The notes: generated by a model not told the origin, from the sequence alone. Counted from the stretch's first letter, positions 16,893 to 27,404 are shown. The stretch is 64,000 bases of DNA from Limnohabitans sp. 2KL-51 (GCF_003063645.1 NZ_NESJ01000003.1:232798-296797), one strand, 5' to 3'. Translations and numbers: made by a program.

Positions 16893-16900
16893 ATTTTGCG

Positions 16901-19324
16901 TCAATGTTTCACCGCCTCTGCTTTGGCCGTTGCAGGCACCGCAGTCAAGGCGGCTGCCGCCACCTCTTCGTCACTCAAGGGCGTGGGCTTGGCTTCCAAA
17001 GCCACCTCCAACACCTGATCGATCCACTTCACGGGCACTATTTCCAGACCGTTTTTGACATTCTCAGGAATGTCCTGCAAGTCCTTGACGTTGTCTTCGG
17101 GGATCAACACGGTCTTGATGCCACCGCGCAATGCCGCCAGCAATTTTTCTTTCAGACCACCAATGGCCGTGACTTCGCCGCGCAGCGTGATTTCACCAGT
17201 CATGGCCACATCGGCACGCACCGGAATGCCCGTCATGGCCGACACCATGGCCGTGGTCATGGCTGCGCCTGCACTCGGGCCATCCTTGGGCGTGGCGCCA
17301 TCGGGCACGTGGATGTGGAGGTCTTTCTTCTCAAAGACCTCGTCCTTGATGCCCAAGAAGCGAGAGCGGCTGCGCACCACGGTACGTGCAGCCTCAACAG
17401 ACTCTTTCATCACATCGCCCAGCGAACCGGTGCGGGTAATCACGCCTTTGCCAGGCATCAGAGCTGCTTCGATGGTCAGCAAATCGCCGCCCACCTCGGT
17501 CCATGCCAATCCGACGACCTGGCCCACCTGGTTCTTTTGCTCGGCGCGGCCGTAGGTGTACTTGCGCACCCCCAAAAAGTCGTTCAGGTTGTTCTCGTTC
17601 ACCACCACCTGGGGCGTCATTTGCTTGAGCAGCAAAGCCTTGACAACTTTGCGGCAGATCTTGCCCAATTCGCGCTCAAGAGAGCGCACACCGGCTTCGC
17701 GGGTGTAGTAACGCACCACATCGCGCACGGCCTCTTCGGTCACCTGCAGCTCGGAATCCTTAACGCCGTTGTTGGTCATTTGCTTCGGCAGCAAATACTT
17801 CATGGCAATACTGGTTTTTTCGTCTTCGGTGTAACCCGACAAACGGATCACTTCCATCCGGTCCAACAGTGCCGAGGGAATATTCATCGAATTGGAGGTC
17901 GCCACGAACATCACATCGCTCAGGTCAAAGTCGACCTCGACGTAATGGTCACCGAAGGTGTGGTTTTGCTCAGGGTCCAGCACTTCCAACAAAGCACTGG
18001 ACGGGTCACCCCGAAAATCCGTGCCCAGTTTGTCGATCTCGTCGAGCAAGAAAAGCGGGTTCTTGGCACCCACCTTACTCAGGTTTTGCAGCACCTTGCC
18101 GGGCAAGGCGCCAATGTAGGTGCGGCGGTGACCGCGAATTTCGGCCTCGTCACGCATACCACCCAGAGCCATGCGCACGTATTTGCGCCCAGTCGCCTTG
18201 GCGATGGATTGACCCAGCGAGGTCTTGCCCACGCCGGGTGGTCCCACCAGGCACAAGATAGGTGCTTTGACCTTGTCCACGCGCTGCTGCACCGCGAGGT
18301 ATTCCAGGATCCGGTCTTTGACCTTGTCCAGGCCGAAGTGGTCCTGGTTGAGCACCTCTTCCGCGTTGGCCAGGTCGTGCTTTAGCTTGGTCTTTTTGCC
18401 CCACGGCAGACCAACGAGCACGTCCAGGTAGTTGCGCACCACGGATGCTTCGGCCGACATGGGTGACATGAGCTTGAGTTTTTTCAGCTCACCATCGGCC
18501 TTTTTGCGGGCCTCGGCCGACATCTTGGCGGCCTTGATCTTCTTTTCGATTTCCTCAATGTCCGCGCCCTCTTCTCCGTCACCCAGCTCTTTCTGAATGG
18601 CCTTGACTTGCTCGTTCAGGTAGAAGTCGCGCTGGTTTTTTTCCATCTGGCGTTTGACACGGCCACGGATGCGCTTGTCCACATTCAGAATGTCAACCTC
18701 ATGCTCTAACTGGGCAAACAGATTTTCCAAACGTGATTTGATGTTGGCCAAGTCAAGCACCTGCTGCTTGTTTTCCAACTTGAGCGGTAAGTGAGCTGCG
18801 ATCGTGTCGGCCAGGCGACCGGGGTCGTCGATGCTGGAAATCGAGGTCAGGATTTCTGGTGGAATTTTCTTATTGAGTTTGACGTACTGGTCAAATTGCT
18901 GCATCACGGCGCGGCGCAAGGCCTCGATCTCGCTGCTGTCATCGGACTGCTCGGAAACCGGGTCCACCGGAATGACTGCGGCCACGAAATGAGCTTCGCC
19001 GTCCACGATGGACTTGACCAAGGCGCGTTGCTGACCTTCGACCAGCACCTTCACGGTCCCGTCGGGCAGTTTGAGCATCTGCAAGATGGTAGAGACACAG
19101 CCCACGTCGAACATGTCTTCAACACCCGGCTCGTCCTTGGCGGCCGTCTTTTGGGCCACCAACATGATGCGGCGCTCAGCGGCCATGGCCGACTCCAGCG
19201 CCTTGATGCTTTTTGGGCGGCCCACAAACAGCGGAATCACCATGTGAGGGAACACCACCACGTCGCGCAGCGGCAACATGGGCAATTCAATCAGAGTGGG
19301 CGGCAAAGGTGTGTGTCCAGACAT
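16901..19324 (-). CDS. lon: ATP-dependent protease Lon
   Basis: The 807-residue protein has the three Lon parts: N-terminal substrate domain (about 12-205), AAA+ module with Walker A GPPGVGKTSLG near 361 and Walker B LFLLDEIDK, and the peptidase domain with catalytic Ser in DGPSAGAAM near 683 and the partner Lys in GGLKEKLLAA near 726. It degrades misfolded and regulatory proteins in the cytoplasm. The length is normal. A GAGGGA site precedes the ATG at 19324. It follows clpX on the same strand after a 99-base gap with room for its own promoter. Confidence 0.97.
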   Translation of the reverse strand: MSGHTPLPPTLIELPMLPLRDVVVFPHMVIPLFVGRPKSIKALESAMAAERRIMLVAQKTAAKDEPGVEDMFDVGCVSTILQMLKLPDGTVKVLVEGQQRALVKSIVDGEAHFVAAVIPVDPVSEQSDDSSEIEALRRAVMQQFDQYVKLNKKIPPEILTSISSIDDPGRLADTIAAHLPLKLENKQQVLDLANIKSRLENLFAQLEHEVDILNVDKRIRGRVKRQMEKNQRDFYLNEQVKAIQKELGDGEEGADIEEIEKKIKAAKMSAEARKKADGELKKLKLMSPMSAEASVVRNYLDVLVGLPWGKKTKLKHDLANAEEVLNQDHFGLDKVKDRILEYLAVQQRVDKVKAPILCLVGPPGVGKTSLGQSIAKATGRKYVRMALGGMRDEAEIRGHRRTYIGALPGKVLQNLSKVGAKNPLFLLDEIDKLGTDFRGDPSSALLEVLDPEQNHTFGDHYVEVDFDLSDVMFVATSNSMNIPSALLDRMEVIRLSGYTEDEKTSIAMKYLLPKQMTNNGVKDSELQVTEEAVRDVVRYYTREAGVRSLERELGKICRKVVKALLLKQMTPQVVVNENNLNDFLGVRKYTYGRAEQKNQVGQVVGLAWTEVGGDLLTIEAALMPGKGVITRTGSLGDVMKESVEAARTVVRSRSRFLGIKDEVFEKKDLHIHVPDGATPKDGPSAGAAMTTAMVSAMTGIPVRADVAMTGEITLRGEVTAIGGLKEKLLAALRGGIKTVLIPEDNVKDLQDIPENVKNGLEIVPVKWIDQVLEVALEAKPTPLSDEEVAAAALTAVPATAKAEAVKH

Positions 19325-19423
19325 GGTGTGTCCCTCGGGTCAATTCAAAGCACATGGATGCAGTACCTTCGATTTCAACCCATTGCTGAAAAAGGGTATT
19401 CATGGCGGTACGGCCTCTGTGGG

Positions 19424-20692
19424 TCAGGCCTGCTTGGCCGACTCGCGGTAGACCAGGAGCGGCGGCTTGTTGTCGTCGATGACCGACTCGTCCACCACCA
19501 CTTTTTCAACGTTCGCCTGGTTGGGCAATTCAAACATCGTGTCTATCAGGGCTTGCTCCATGATGGATCGCAGACCTCGGGCACCGGTCTTGCGGGCCAG
19601 CGCCTTACGGGCCATGGCCTTGAGGGCGTTGGGGCGCACCTCCAGCTCGACGCCTTCCATGGCCAGCAATTTGGTGAACTGTTTGACCACCGCATTTTTC
19701 GGCTCGGTCAAAATTTGCACCAATGCATCTTCGCTGAGCTCTGCCAAAGTGGCCACCACCGGCAAGCGGCCCACCAGTTCGGGGATCAAGCCGAACTTGA
19801 TCAGGTCTTCCGGCTCAACTTCGTTGAAGACGTCGGTGAGGGAGCGTTGCTTTTTGCTCTTGACGGTCGCGCCAAAGCCGATGCCGCCGGATTCGGTGCG
19901 GTTTTCGATGACTTTTTCCAGGCCCGCGAACGCACCGCCGCAAATGAACAGGATGTTGGTCGTGTCGATCTGCAAAAAATCTTGGTTGGGGTGCTTGCGC
20001 CCGCCTTGCGGGGGCACGCTGGCCATGGTGCCTTCGACCAATTTCAGCAAGGCTTGCTGCACGCCCTCGCCCGACACGTCACGGGTAATCGATGGGTTGT
20101 CTGACTTACGGGTTATCTTGTCGATCTCGTCGATGTAGACGATGCCGCGCTGGGCACGCTCGACGTCGTAATTGCAGGTCTGCAGCAATTTGGCGACGAT
20201 GTTCTCAACGTCCTCACCCACATAACCGGCTTCGGTCAAAGTGGTGGCGTCGGCCATGACAAAGGGCACGTCCAGCATGCGGGCCATGGTTTGGGCCAGC
20301 AAGGTCTTGCCCGAGCCTGTGGGGCCGATCAGCAAGATGTTGCTCTTGGCCAACTCAACATCGTCTTTCTTGGCACCCTCTTTATGTTTCAGTCGCTTGT
20401 AGTGGTTGTACACCGCCACCGCCAGGCTGCGTTTGGCTTTCTCCTGACCAATCACGTAGTTGTCAAGGTTGGTCTTGATGTCCAAAGGAGTGGGCAAGCC
20501 CTCTTTGGCGCCCTCACCCGCAGTGGTGGTGGAGGCCAACTCATCGCGCACGATGTCGTTGCACAAATCAATGCATTCGTCGCAAATGAATACCGACGGC
20601 CCTGCGATCAGCTTTTTGACCTCGTGCTGGCTTTTGCCGCAAAAGGAGCAGAACAGGTTTTTTTCAGTGCTTGAGCCTTTTTTATCGGCCAT
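19424..20692 (-). CDS. clpX: ClpX unfoldase subunit
   Basis: The 422-residue AAA+ unfoldase feeds substrates to ClpP. The N-terminal zinc-binding domain shows CSFCGKSQ and CDECIDLC (four Cys). Walker A is [12 protein letters not shown] near 124, Walker [10 protein letters not shown], the RFA/GGAFAGL loop lies near 255, and the P-loop IGF-like element GIGFGA lies near 272. Order tig-clpP-clpX-lon is the usual proteobacterial arrangement. A terminator-like hairpin lies between clpP and clpX, so part of clpX expression may come from its own promoter. Confidence 0.97.
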   Translation of the reverse strand: MADKKGSSTEKNLFCSFCGKSQHEVKKLIAGPSVFICDECIDLCNDIVRDELASTTTAGEGAKEGLPTPLDIKTNLDNYVIGQEKAKRSLAVAVYNHYKRLKHKEGAKKDDVELAKSNILLIGPTGSGKTLLAQTMARMLDVPFVMADATTLTEAGYVGEDVENIVAKLLQTCNYDVERAQRGIVYIDEIDKITRKSDNPSITRDVSGEGVQQALLKLVEGTMASVPPQGGRKHPNQDFLQIDTTNILFICGGAFAGLEKVIENRTESGGIGFGATVKSKKQRSLTDVFNEVEPEDLIKFGLIPELVGRLPVVATLAELSEDALVQILTEPKNAVVKQFTKLLAMEGVELEVRPNALKAMARKALARKTGARGLRSIMEQALIDTMFELPNQANVEKVVVDESVIDDNKPPLLVYRESAKQA

Positions 20693-20734
20693 AAATGTCG
20701 CCTCGGAATCCGAAATTCGTCAATGATAACGAAA

Positions 20735-20769
20735 GAAAAACGGCGTTCACCTTTAGAGGTCAACGCCGT
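20735..20769 (-). terminator. terminator-like hairpin between clpP and clpX
   Basis: On the minus strand ACGGCGTT and AACGCCGT form an 8-bp stem extended by partial pairing (ACCT/AGGT), followed by TTTTTC. It could reduce read-through from clpP into clpX. Confidence 0.65.
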
Positions 20770-20799
20770 CAGCCAGAGCGCCGGAAAAGCCGGTCACCC

Positions 20800-21408
20800 T
20801 CAAGCGCGTTTGGAGATGACTTCGTCGATCAAACCGTAGTCTTTGGACTCGGTGGCAGACAGATAATAGTCACGTTCAGTGTCGAACTCAATTTTTTCCA
20901 GCGGCTGACCGGTGTTCTCGGACAGGATGCGGTTCAACTGAGCTCGGGTTTTGACGATCTCGCGGGCAGCAATTTCGATTTCGGTGGCTTGACCCCGTGC
21001 ACCGCCCAAGGGCTGGTGAATCATGATCTTGGAGTTGGGCAGCGAAAAGCGCTTGCCCTTGGCCCCTGAAGACAACAAAAACGCGCCCATGCTGGCGGCC
21101 ATGCCGTTACAAAGCGTGGACACATCGGGCTTGATGAAGTTCATGGTGTCGTAAATCGCCATGCCCGCACTCACCGAGCCGCCGGGAGAGTTGATGTACA
21201 ACGAAATGTCCTTTTCAGGGTTTTCGCTCTCCAAAAACAGCAACTGGGCCACGATCACGTTGGCCATGTGGTCGTTGACTTCGCCCACCAAAAAGATCAC
21301 GCGCTCCTTGAGCAAACGCGAGTAGATGTCGTAAGCGCGTTCACCGCGGCCCGACTGCTCGATGACCATGGGGACCATGCCCAAGCTTGTGATGTCCAAT
21401 GTGCTCAT
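20800..21408 (-). CDS. clpP: ClpP protease subunit
   Basis: The 202-residue serine protease has the catalytic triad in [17 protein letters not shown] (Ser near 100), [13 protein letters not shown] (His near 125) and an Asp in the ERDYYLSA region near 174. It forms the double heptameric chamber that works with ClpX. Two adjacent ATG codons exist; the second (21408) sits 5 bases from GGAG and is preferred over 21411. It lies 120 bases downstream of tig with a strong hairpin between. Confidence 0.96.
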   Translation of the reverse strand: MSTLDITSLGMVPMVIEQSGRGERAYDIYSRLLKERVIFLVGEVNDHMANVIVAQLLFLESENPEKDISLYINSPGGSVSAGMAIYDTMNFIKPDVSTLCNGMAASMGAFLLSSGAKGKRFSLPNSKIMIHQPLGGARGQATEIEIAAREIVKTRAQLNRILSENTGQPLEKIEFDTERDYYLSATESKDYGLIDEVISKRA

Positions 21409-21464
21409 CATTTCTCCAAAATATGAATGGGACTTTAACCTGAGTGATCAAGTCCCCAATGAGA

Positions 21465-21505
21465 TGGGGCTTGTCAGCCGAACCACAAGCTCGGCACAAG
21501 CCCCA
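21465..21505 (-). promoter_or_regulatory. strong stem-loop between tig and clpP
   Basis: TGGGGCTTGT and ACAAGCCCCA form a 10-bp stem, continued inward by GCCGA/TCGGC. No T-run follows on the minus strand, so it is more likely an mRNA processing or stability element than a terminator. Confidence 0.5.
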
Positions 21506-21528
21506 TTGTTCGAGGGAATCAAAACCGA

Positions 21529-22842
21529 TCAGGCCTGCTGACCCATCAGTTCTTCAAACGAGATGGCTTTTTCAACCACTTTGGCCTGGCCCAACACAAA
21601 TTCGGACACATTGCTCTCGATCACCACGGCCTCGACTTCGGCCATGCGCTGGTTGTCGCTGTTGTACCAACGCACCACGTCGTCTGGACGCTCATAGCTG
21701 GAGGCCAACTCCTGAATGTGGGCCTGGATCTGTTCGGGCTTGGCGTGCAGGGTGTTGCCACGCACGACTTCGGCCACCACCAGGCCCAAACGCACGCGCT
21801 GCTCGGCTTGGGGACGGAAGATGTCGTCAGGGATGGGGGCCTTGTCGGCGTCCTTGATGCCGCGTTGCTTCAGGTCGGCACGGGCGCCATCTTTCAGGCG
21901 CTCTATCTCGTTTTGCACGATGGACTGGGGCAGATCCAGCTCGGCCTTGGCCACCAAAGCCTCCATGGCGGCTTGTTTGTTGCGGGCCAGCAAGCGGAAC
22001 TTCACTTCGCGCTCGAGGTTTTTCCGTATGTCCGTGCGCAGGCCGTCCACAGAGGCGTCAGCAATGCCCAAGGACTTGGCCAAGGCTTCGTTGACTTCCG
22101 GCAAATTGGCGGCTTCAATTTTCTTGACTGTGACCATGAAGTCGGCAGTTTTTCCTGCCACATCTTGGCCGTGGTAGTCGGCGGGGAACGCCATCGGGAA
22201 AGTCTTGCTTTCGCCGGACTTCATGCCGCGCACGGCGTCTTCAAATTCCTTGAGCATCTGGCCGTCACCCAGAATGAACTGGAAGTCGTCGGCTTTGCCG
22301 CCAGAAAATACTTCGCCGTCAATCTTGCCTTCGAAGTCGATGGTCGCGCGGTCGCCGTCTTGGGCAGCCGTGTCTTGAGAGCGCTGAGCGAAGGTGCGGC
22401 GCTGCTTGCGCAAGATATCCACGGTTTTGTCGATGGCAGCATCAGACACTTCGGCGGTCAATTTTTCGACTTCGGAGTCAGCCAAGTTGCCGAGCTTGAC
22501 TTCGGGGTACACCTCGAAGATGGCTTCAAAGTGAAGCTCCCCCTCAGGCGCGCCTTCTTTTTCGGAAATGCGGGGTTGACCGGCGACGCGCACTTGTGCT
22601 TCATTGGCGGCCACCGAGAAGGCCTCACCCACTTTGTCATTCATCACTTCGTACTGAACCGAGTAACCATAGCGCTGGGCGACCACGTTCATGGGCACTT
22701 TGCCGGGACGAAAACCGTCCATCTTGACCGTGCGGGCCATTTTCTTAAGGCGTGCGTCCACTTCGGACTGAATGGCCGTCACGGGCACAGTCAGGGTGAT
22801 CTTGCGTTCCAGCTTCTCAAGGGTTTCAACAGTCACAGTCAT
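21529..22842 (-). CDS. tig: trigger factor
   Basis: The 437-residue ribosome-bound chaperone has the N-terminal ribosome-binding domain with signature GFRPGKVPMNVV near 45, a central FKBP-type isomerase domain (about 155-240, with GDRATIDFEGKIDGEVF) and a helical C-terminal domain. It binds nascent chains at the exit tunnel. It is first of the tig-clpP-clpX-lon series and is preceded by tRNA-Leu. The length is normal. Confidence 0.96.
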   Translation of the reverse strand: MTVTVETLEKLERKITLTVPVTAIQSEVDARLKKMARTVKMDGFRPGKVPMNVVAQRYGYSVQYEVMNDKVGEAFSVAANEAQVRVAGQPRISEKEGAPEGELHFEAIFEVYPEVKLGNLADSEVEKLTAEVSDAAIDKTVDILRKQRRTFAQRSQDTAAQDGDRATIDFEGKIDGEVFSGGKADDFQFILGDGQMLKEFEDAVRGMKSGESKTFPMAFPADYHGQDVAGKTADFMVTVKKIEAANLPEVNEALAKSLGIADASVDGLRTDIRKNLEREVKFRLLARNKQAAMEALVAKAELDLPQSIVQNEIERLKDGARADLKQRGIKDADKAPIPDDIFRPQAEQRVRLGLVVAEVVRGNTLHAKPEQIQAHIQELASSYERPDDVVRWYNSDNQRMAEVEAVVIESNVSEFVLGQAKVVEKAISFEELMGQQA

Positions 22843-22906
22843 CGTCGTTCTCGGTTAATTGAATGTCTCTCAGGCCGCCGGGTTGCCCCTTTGTCCACAA
22901 GTCGGT

Positions 22907-22993
22907 TGGTGCGCGGGGCGGGACTCGAACCCGCACAGTGTTGCCACCGTCAGGACCTAAACCTGGTGCGTCTACCAATTTCGCCACCCGCGC
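22907..22993 (-). tRNA. tRNA-Leu(UAG)
   Basis: The 87-base class II tRNA includes CCA. The acceptor stem is GCGCGGG/CCCGCGC, the anticodon TAG lies in TTTAGGTC, and there is a long variable arm. It lies directly upstream of tig on the same strand. Confidence 0.97.
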
Positions 22994-23002
22994 AGTCCAA
23001 AC

Positions 23003-23060
23003 AAAAAGGGCGACAGGTCCGTATCACGGCCCGAAAGCCCATCGACGCACCTGACCGCCC
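23003..23060 (-). terminator. terminator of the RND efflux operon
   Basis: On the minus strand GGGCGGTCAGGT and ACCTGTCGCCC pair (with one mismatch) around a structured loop and are followed by TTTTTG. It sits between the efflux gene stop and tRNA-Leu. Confidence 0.6.
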
Positions 23061-23108
23061 GGTTGAAATCGGTCAACTTTCTATTTTAGCCGCTTCAGTG
23101 GATCAGAT

Positions 23109-26100
23109 TCAGGCACTGGCTTGATTTGGGCGCTCAATTCTGAACCAAGCCGCGTACATGGCCGGCAGCGCCAGCAGAGTCAAAGCCGTAGCCACGATCA
23201 GGCCACCCATGATGGCAACGGCCATTGGCCCCCAAAACACGCTGCGCGACAGCGGGATCATGGCCAGCACAGCGGCCGCGGCTGTGAGCACGATGGGGCG
23301 CAAACGGCGCACAGCCGACTCGACAATGGCCATCCACGGCTCCACCCCCGCAGCACGGTCTTGCTCGATCTGGTCGATCAAAATCACCGAGTTGCGCTGG
23401 ATCATGCCCATGAGCGCGATCACCCCCAACAAGGCCACAAAGCCAAACGGGCGGTCCAAGGCCAGCAAAGATGCGGCCACACCTGCCATACCCAAAGGGC
23501 CTGTCAAGAACACCAACAACGAGCGGCTGAAGCTTTGCAATTGCAACATCAGCAAAGTGAAGGTGATGAACAGCATGATGGGCACACCCGCTGCAATGGA
23601 GGCCGAGCCTTTGGAGCTTTGCTCCACGGCGCCCGCCACTTGGATACGGTAATCCAGCTCACCTTTGGCCGCCCATTGGGCTTGCAGCTTGTCCAGTTCA
23701 GGCTTGATCTGCGCCGAGACCGTAGCGCCTTGCAAGCCTTCGGCGATGTCCGACTGCACCGTGATGGCGTATTGGCGGCCTTCACGCCACATCACACCTG
23801 GCTCCCAGCCCAACACAGGCTTGGCAATCTGCAGCAATGGAATCGATTTACCAGAAGCGGTGGGCACATAGGCCTGACCCAAATCCGACAAAGCATCTCG
23901 CTCGTTCAGAGGTTGGCGCAACACGATGTCAATCAGCTTGTCCCCCTCACGGAACTGGCCCACCGGGGTGCCCGACAGCAAGGTGCGCGAAGCCTGCGCA
24001 ATGGACTGACTGGTCACGCCCAAGGCACGGGCCTTGGCTTGGTCCACTTCCAGGCGCACGGTTTTTACCGACTCGTTCCAGTTGTCGTTCACGCCGCGGG
24101 TGTTGTTGTTCAATCGCATGGCGGCTTTGACCTCTTCGGCCTTTTGGCGCAAAACCGAAGGTTCGGTGCCCACCACCCGAAACTGCACCGGGTAAGGCAC
24201 GGGTGGCCCGTTGGGCAGCAGCTTCACGCGTCCACGCACCTCCGGGAACTCTTGCGCCAACAAAGCGGGCAGTTTGATACGCAAGGCTTCTCGCACCTGC
24301 AAATCTTTGGGCAAAACAATCAATTGAGACACGTTGCTTTGCGGGAAAACCTGGTCCATGGGCAGGTAAAAACGGGGCACGCCCGAGCCCACCCAGGTGG
24401 TCACTGAGCTCACGCCCTGTTCTTGGGCCAAGCGTTTTTCGACCCGCTTGGCCACTTCTTCACTCGCACCAAAAGGCGCGCCTTCAGGCAGCCACAAGTC
24501 CACCAGAATTTCTGGGCGACTGGAGTCAGGGAAGAACTGCTGCTGAACCTTGCCCATGCCCACGATGCCCAGCACAAACAAAGCGATGGTGATTCCGATG
24601 GTCTTCCAGCGGTGCGTGACGCACCAGGTCACCCAAGCGCGAAACTGTCGGTAAAAAGGCGTATTGAACATTTCGGCGCTGTCGTGGCTGTGCTCAGCCA
24701 CGGCATGCGCTGGGGGTTTGAGCAGCCATGCGCCCAAGTAAGGCACAAAATACACCGACGCCACCCAACTGACGATCAAGGCGATCACGGTCACCGCAAA
24801 GATGGCAAAGGTGTATTCACCCGTCACCGACTTGGCCAAGCCAATGGGTAAAAAACCTGCGGCGGTGATCAAGGTGCCCGTCAACATCGGCATGGCTGTG
24901 AGCTCGTAGGCGAAAGTGGCCGAGCGCAACTTGTCGTAGCCCTCTTCCATTTTGCGCACCATCATCTCGACCGCGATGATGGCGTCGTCCACCAGCAAAC
25001 CCAGCGCTATGATCAGCGAGCCCAGAGAAATTTTGTGCAGCCCGATGCCAAAGTAATTCATGGCCAAAAAGGTCACCGCCAGCACCAGCGGAATGGTGAT
25101 GCCCACCACCAAACCGGGACGCACATCCAGCGTCCAGCGTCGCCACAAGGGGTTTTCACCCGGGCGTTTGTGCAAACCCAGCGCCAAAAAGCTCACGGCC
25201 AGCACAATGACCACGGCCTCGATCAAGACCTTGATGAACTCATTAACCGAGTTGGACACGGCCGAAGGCTGGTCTTGCACCTGTTTGAGCGTAATGCCCG
25301 CCGGCAACTGGGCCTCGAACTGCTGCGTGCTGGTTTTCAAGGCCTTGCCCAAGGCGATGATGTCCCCGCCCTTGGTCATGCTGACACCCAGCGCAACGAC
25401 TTGCTCACCGTCGTGTCGCACTTTGACGATGGGTGGATCCACATAGCCCCGGCTGACTTCGGCAAAGTCCCCCAATCGCAACTGCGTGCCCGAGCCGCCA
25501 CGAATCGGCATGGCCCGCAAATCGTCCAGATTTTGAAACTGCCCGCCCACACGCACCTGCACCACGTCTTGGGGCGATTGCAAGGTGCCCGCCGACTCGA
25601 CCGCGTTTTGCTGGCTCAGTTGCGCCAAGACCGAAGCCAAGTCCAAGCCCATTTGCGAGATCTTTTTTTGCGAAACGTCGACGAATACCTTTTCGTCTTG
25701 CACGCCAAACAACTCGACCTTGGCCACATCGGGCACCCTCAAAAGGGTTTGTCGCATGCGGTCGGCTTGGACTTTGACCTCGGCCAAACTGAAGCCATCG
25801 CTGCTGAGGGCGTAAATCACGCCATACACATCGCCAAATTCGTCGTTGAAAAACGGACCCACCACACCCGGCGGCAAAGTGCCACGCATGTCGCCAATCT
25901 TTTTGCGCACAGCGTACCAAACCTGCGGCACCTCGTTGGGTTTAGAGAAATCCTTGAGCTCCAAAATGATTTGCGACTCACCCGGCTTGGAGTAACTGCG
26001 GATCTTGTCCGAATAAGGGACTTCCTGCAGGGTGCGTTCGAGCTTGTCAGTGACCTGCTCGGCCACCTGCTGAGCCGTGGCCCCAGGCCAATAGGTGCGC

Positions 26101-26261
26101 ACCACCATGGCCCGAAAGGTGAACGGTGGGTCTTCGTCCTGCCCCAACTGAAAGTAGGAAGCCATGCCCAGCACCATCAGCGCCACCATCAGGTAGCGCG
26201 TCAAGGCCGGGTGCTCCAAGGCCCAGCGCGAGAGGTTGAACTTTGTATCGTTGCTTGCCAT
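23109..26261 (-). CDS. RND efflux pump inner-membrane permease
   Basis: The 1050-residue protein has the RND layout: TM1 near 25, a large porter loop (about 45-340), a block of TM helices (about 345-560), a second porter loop and a final TM block (about 870-1030). It works as a proton-driven exporter with the adjacent adaptor and an outer-membrane channel not encoded here. Conserved features include GLLVDDAIIAVEMM in the membrane block and a G-x-x-x-x-NSVILIDQIE motif near 980. Substrate cannot be read. The ATG at 26261 is used; a TTG directly after the adaptor stop is an alternative. Confidence 0.92.
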   Translation of the reverse strand: MASNDTKFNLSRWALEHPALTRYLMVALMVLGMASYFQLGQDEDPPFTFRAMVVRTYWPGATAQQVAEQVTDKLERTLQEVPYSDKIRSYSKPGESQIILELKDFSKPNEVPQVWYAVRKKIGDMRGTLPPGVVGPFFNDEFGDVYGVIYALSSDGFSLAEVKVQADRMRQTLLRVPDVAKVELFGVQDEKVFVDVSQKKISQMGLDLASVLAQLSQQNAVESAGTLQSPQDVVQVRVGGQFQNLDDLRAMPIRGGSGTQLRLGDFAEVSRGYVDPPIVKVRHDGEQVVALGVSMTKGGDIIALGKALKTSTQQFEAQLPAGITLKQVQDQPSAVSNSVNEFIKVLIEAVVIVLAVSFLALGLHKRPGENPLWRRWTLDVRPGLVVGITIPLVLAVTFLAMNYFGIGLHKISLGSLIIALGLLVDDAIIAVEMMVRKMEEGYDKLRSATFAYELTAMPMLTGTLITAAGFLPIGLAKSVTGEYTFAIFAVTVIALIVSWVASVYFVPYLGAWLLKPPAHAVAEHSHDSAEMFNTPFYRQFRAWVTWCVTHRWKTIGITIALFVLGIVGMGKVQQQFFPDSSRPEILVDLWLPEGAPFGASEEVAKRVEKRLAQEQGVSSVTTWVGSGVPRFYLPMDQVFPQSNVSQLIVLPKDLQVREALRIKLPALLAQEFPEVRGRVKLLPNGPPVPYPVQFRVVGTEPSVLRQKAEEVKAAMRLNNNTRGVNDNWNESVKTVRLEVDQAKARALGVTSQSIAQASRTLLSGTPVGQFREGDKLIDIVLRQPLNERDALSDLGQAYVPTASGKSIPLLQIAKPVLGWEPGVMWREGRQYAITVQSDIAEGLQGATVSAQIKPELDKLQAQWAAKGELDYRIQVAGAVEQSSKGSASIAAGVPIMLFITFTLLMLQLQSFSRSLLVFLTGPLGMAGVAASLLALDRPFGFVALLGVIALMGMIQRNSVILIDQIEQDRAAGVEPWMAIVESAVRRLRPIVLTAAAAVLAMIPLSRSVFWGPMAVAIMGGLIVATALTLLALPAMYAAWFRIERPNQASA

Positions 26262-26267
26262 GGCCAA

Positions 26268-27404
26268 TCACCGTCCCGAAGGGGTAGGTGCTGCAGCCTT
26301 GGCAGCGGGGTCCAGGTAAACCGTGACTTTTTGCCCCGGGGTCAGCACATGCACCCCCGCAGACACCACTTTTTGGCCCGCTTGCAAGCCGCCACTGATC
26401 ACCACTTGGTTGCCATCCACCGTGGCCACTTGCACCGGTTTCAAGTCCACGGTCATGTTGGCCTCATCCAACACCCACACCGCGCTGCCCGCGCCCTCTT
26501 GGCGCAATGCACTGGTCGGCAGTTTGATCACCTCAGCTTGGCCAGCGCTAAAGGGGGCAGCATGGACGTTCACCGTGGCCCCCAAGGGCAAATTGGCCGA
26601 GGCCTCCAAAGCCAATTTGACGGCATAAGTGCGCGTTACCGGATCGGCGCTGGCGGCCAATTCCCGAATTTTCCCTTTCAAAGGCTGACCCGTGCTGAGC
26701 AATGTGGCCGTCATGCTTTGGCCGATTTTCAAGCCCAAGGCCAGTTGCTCAGACACGGCAAACACAGCGTCTCGCGGGCCATCATGGGCCAGGCGCACGA
26801 TGGGTTGACCCGCTGAGACCACCTGCCCCACTTCGGCTTCGATGGCGGTGATCACGCCGGCATGGCTGGCGGTCAAACGCGCATAACCAGCCTGGTTGCC
26901 TTGCGCCTGCGCTTGAGCTTTGGCCTGGTTCAAAGCCGCCTCGGACGACTTCAGAACGGCTTCGCGCCGCTCCAGCTCGGCGCCGCTGATGAAGTTTTGT
27001 GCGGTCAGGGCCTCAAAGCGCTTGAAGTCTGCTGCGGCCAAATCCCGCTGGCTTTGCGCAGCGCTCACCTGAGCTTGGGCTGCCTGCGCGGCCAATTGGT
27101 AGTCTTGCGCGTCAATCAAGGCCAACAACTGCCCAGCGGCCACCCGTTGCCCCACCTCAACAGGCCGCTGCACCAGTTTGCCGCCCACCCGAAAGCCCAG
27201 CCGAGACTCCACCCGCGCCCGCACGTCGGCGGAAAACTCACCGCCCACAGCCAGATCGGTGGCGGACACCGTGAGCAACTTGACAGAGCGTAAAGGCACT
27301 GGTGGCACTTCGGATTTGGAGCAGGCCAACAAAGTGGTCAAACAGGCAGCGAAGGCGCACAAATGGAAAACTCGCCTGGCGGCGAGTGTCATGGAAGAAG
27401 ACAT
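26268..27404 (-). CDS. RND periplasmic adaptor (membrane fusion protein), lipoprotein
   Basis: The 378-residue protein starts MSSSMTLAARRVFHL and has a lipobox ending at C28 (LTTLLAC-SK). It then shows the MFP order: barrel-sandwich segment GGKLVQRPVEVGQRVAAGQLLA, an Ala/Gln-rich hairpin coiled coil (about 115-190), the second half SHAGVITAIEAEVGQVVSAGQPIV, and beta-barrel and membrane-proximal domains. It bridges the permease to an outer-membrane channel. The in-frame opening to 27629 runs across the divergent gene start and is not used. The permease follows immediately. Confidence 0.9.
   Translation of the reverse strand: MSSSMTLAARRVFHLCAFAACLTTLLACSKSEVPPVPLRSVKLLTVSATDLAVGGEFSADVRARVESRLGFRVGGKLVQRPVEVGQRVAAGQLLALIDAQDYQLAAQAAQAQVSAAQSQRDLAAADFKRFEALTAQNFISGAELERREAVLKSSEAALNQAKAQAQAQGNQAGYARLTASHAGVITAIEAEVGQVVSAGQPIVRLAHDGPRDAVFAVSEQLALGLKIGQSMTATLLSTGQPLKGKIRELAASADPVTRTYAVKLALEASANLPLGATVNVHAAPFSAGQAEVIKLPTSALRQEGAGSAVWVLDEANMTVDLKPVQVATVDGNQVVISGGLQAGQKVVSAGVHVLTPGQKVTVYLDPAAKAAAPTPSGR

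Noticed and set aside
16904..20104. Long plus-strand frames opposite lon and clpX
   Set aside because: Antisense shadows with biased composition; lon and clpX are unambiguous.
25035..26816. 593-codon plus-strand frame opposite the efflux genes
   Set aside because: His/Arg/Gln-rich shadow of the RND permease and adaptor genes in high-GC DNA; no domain.
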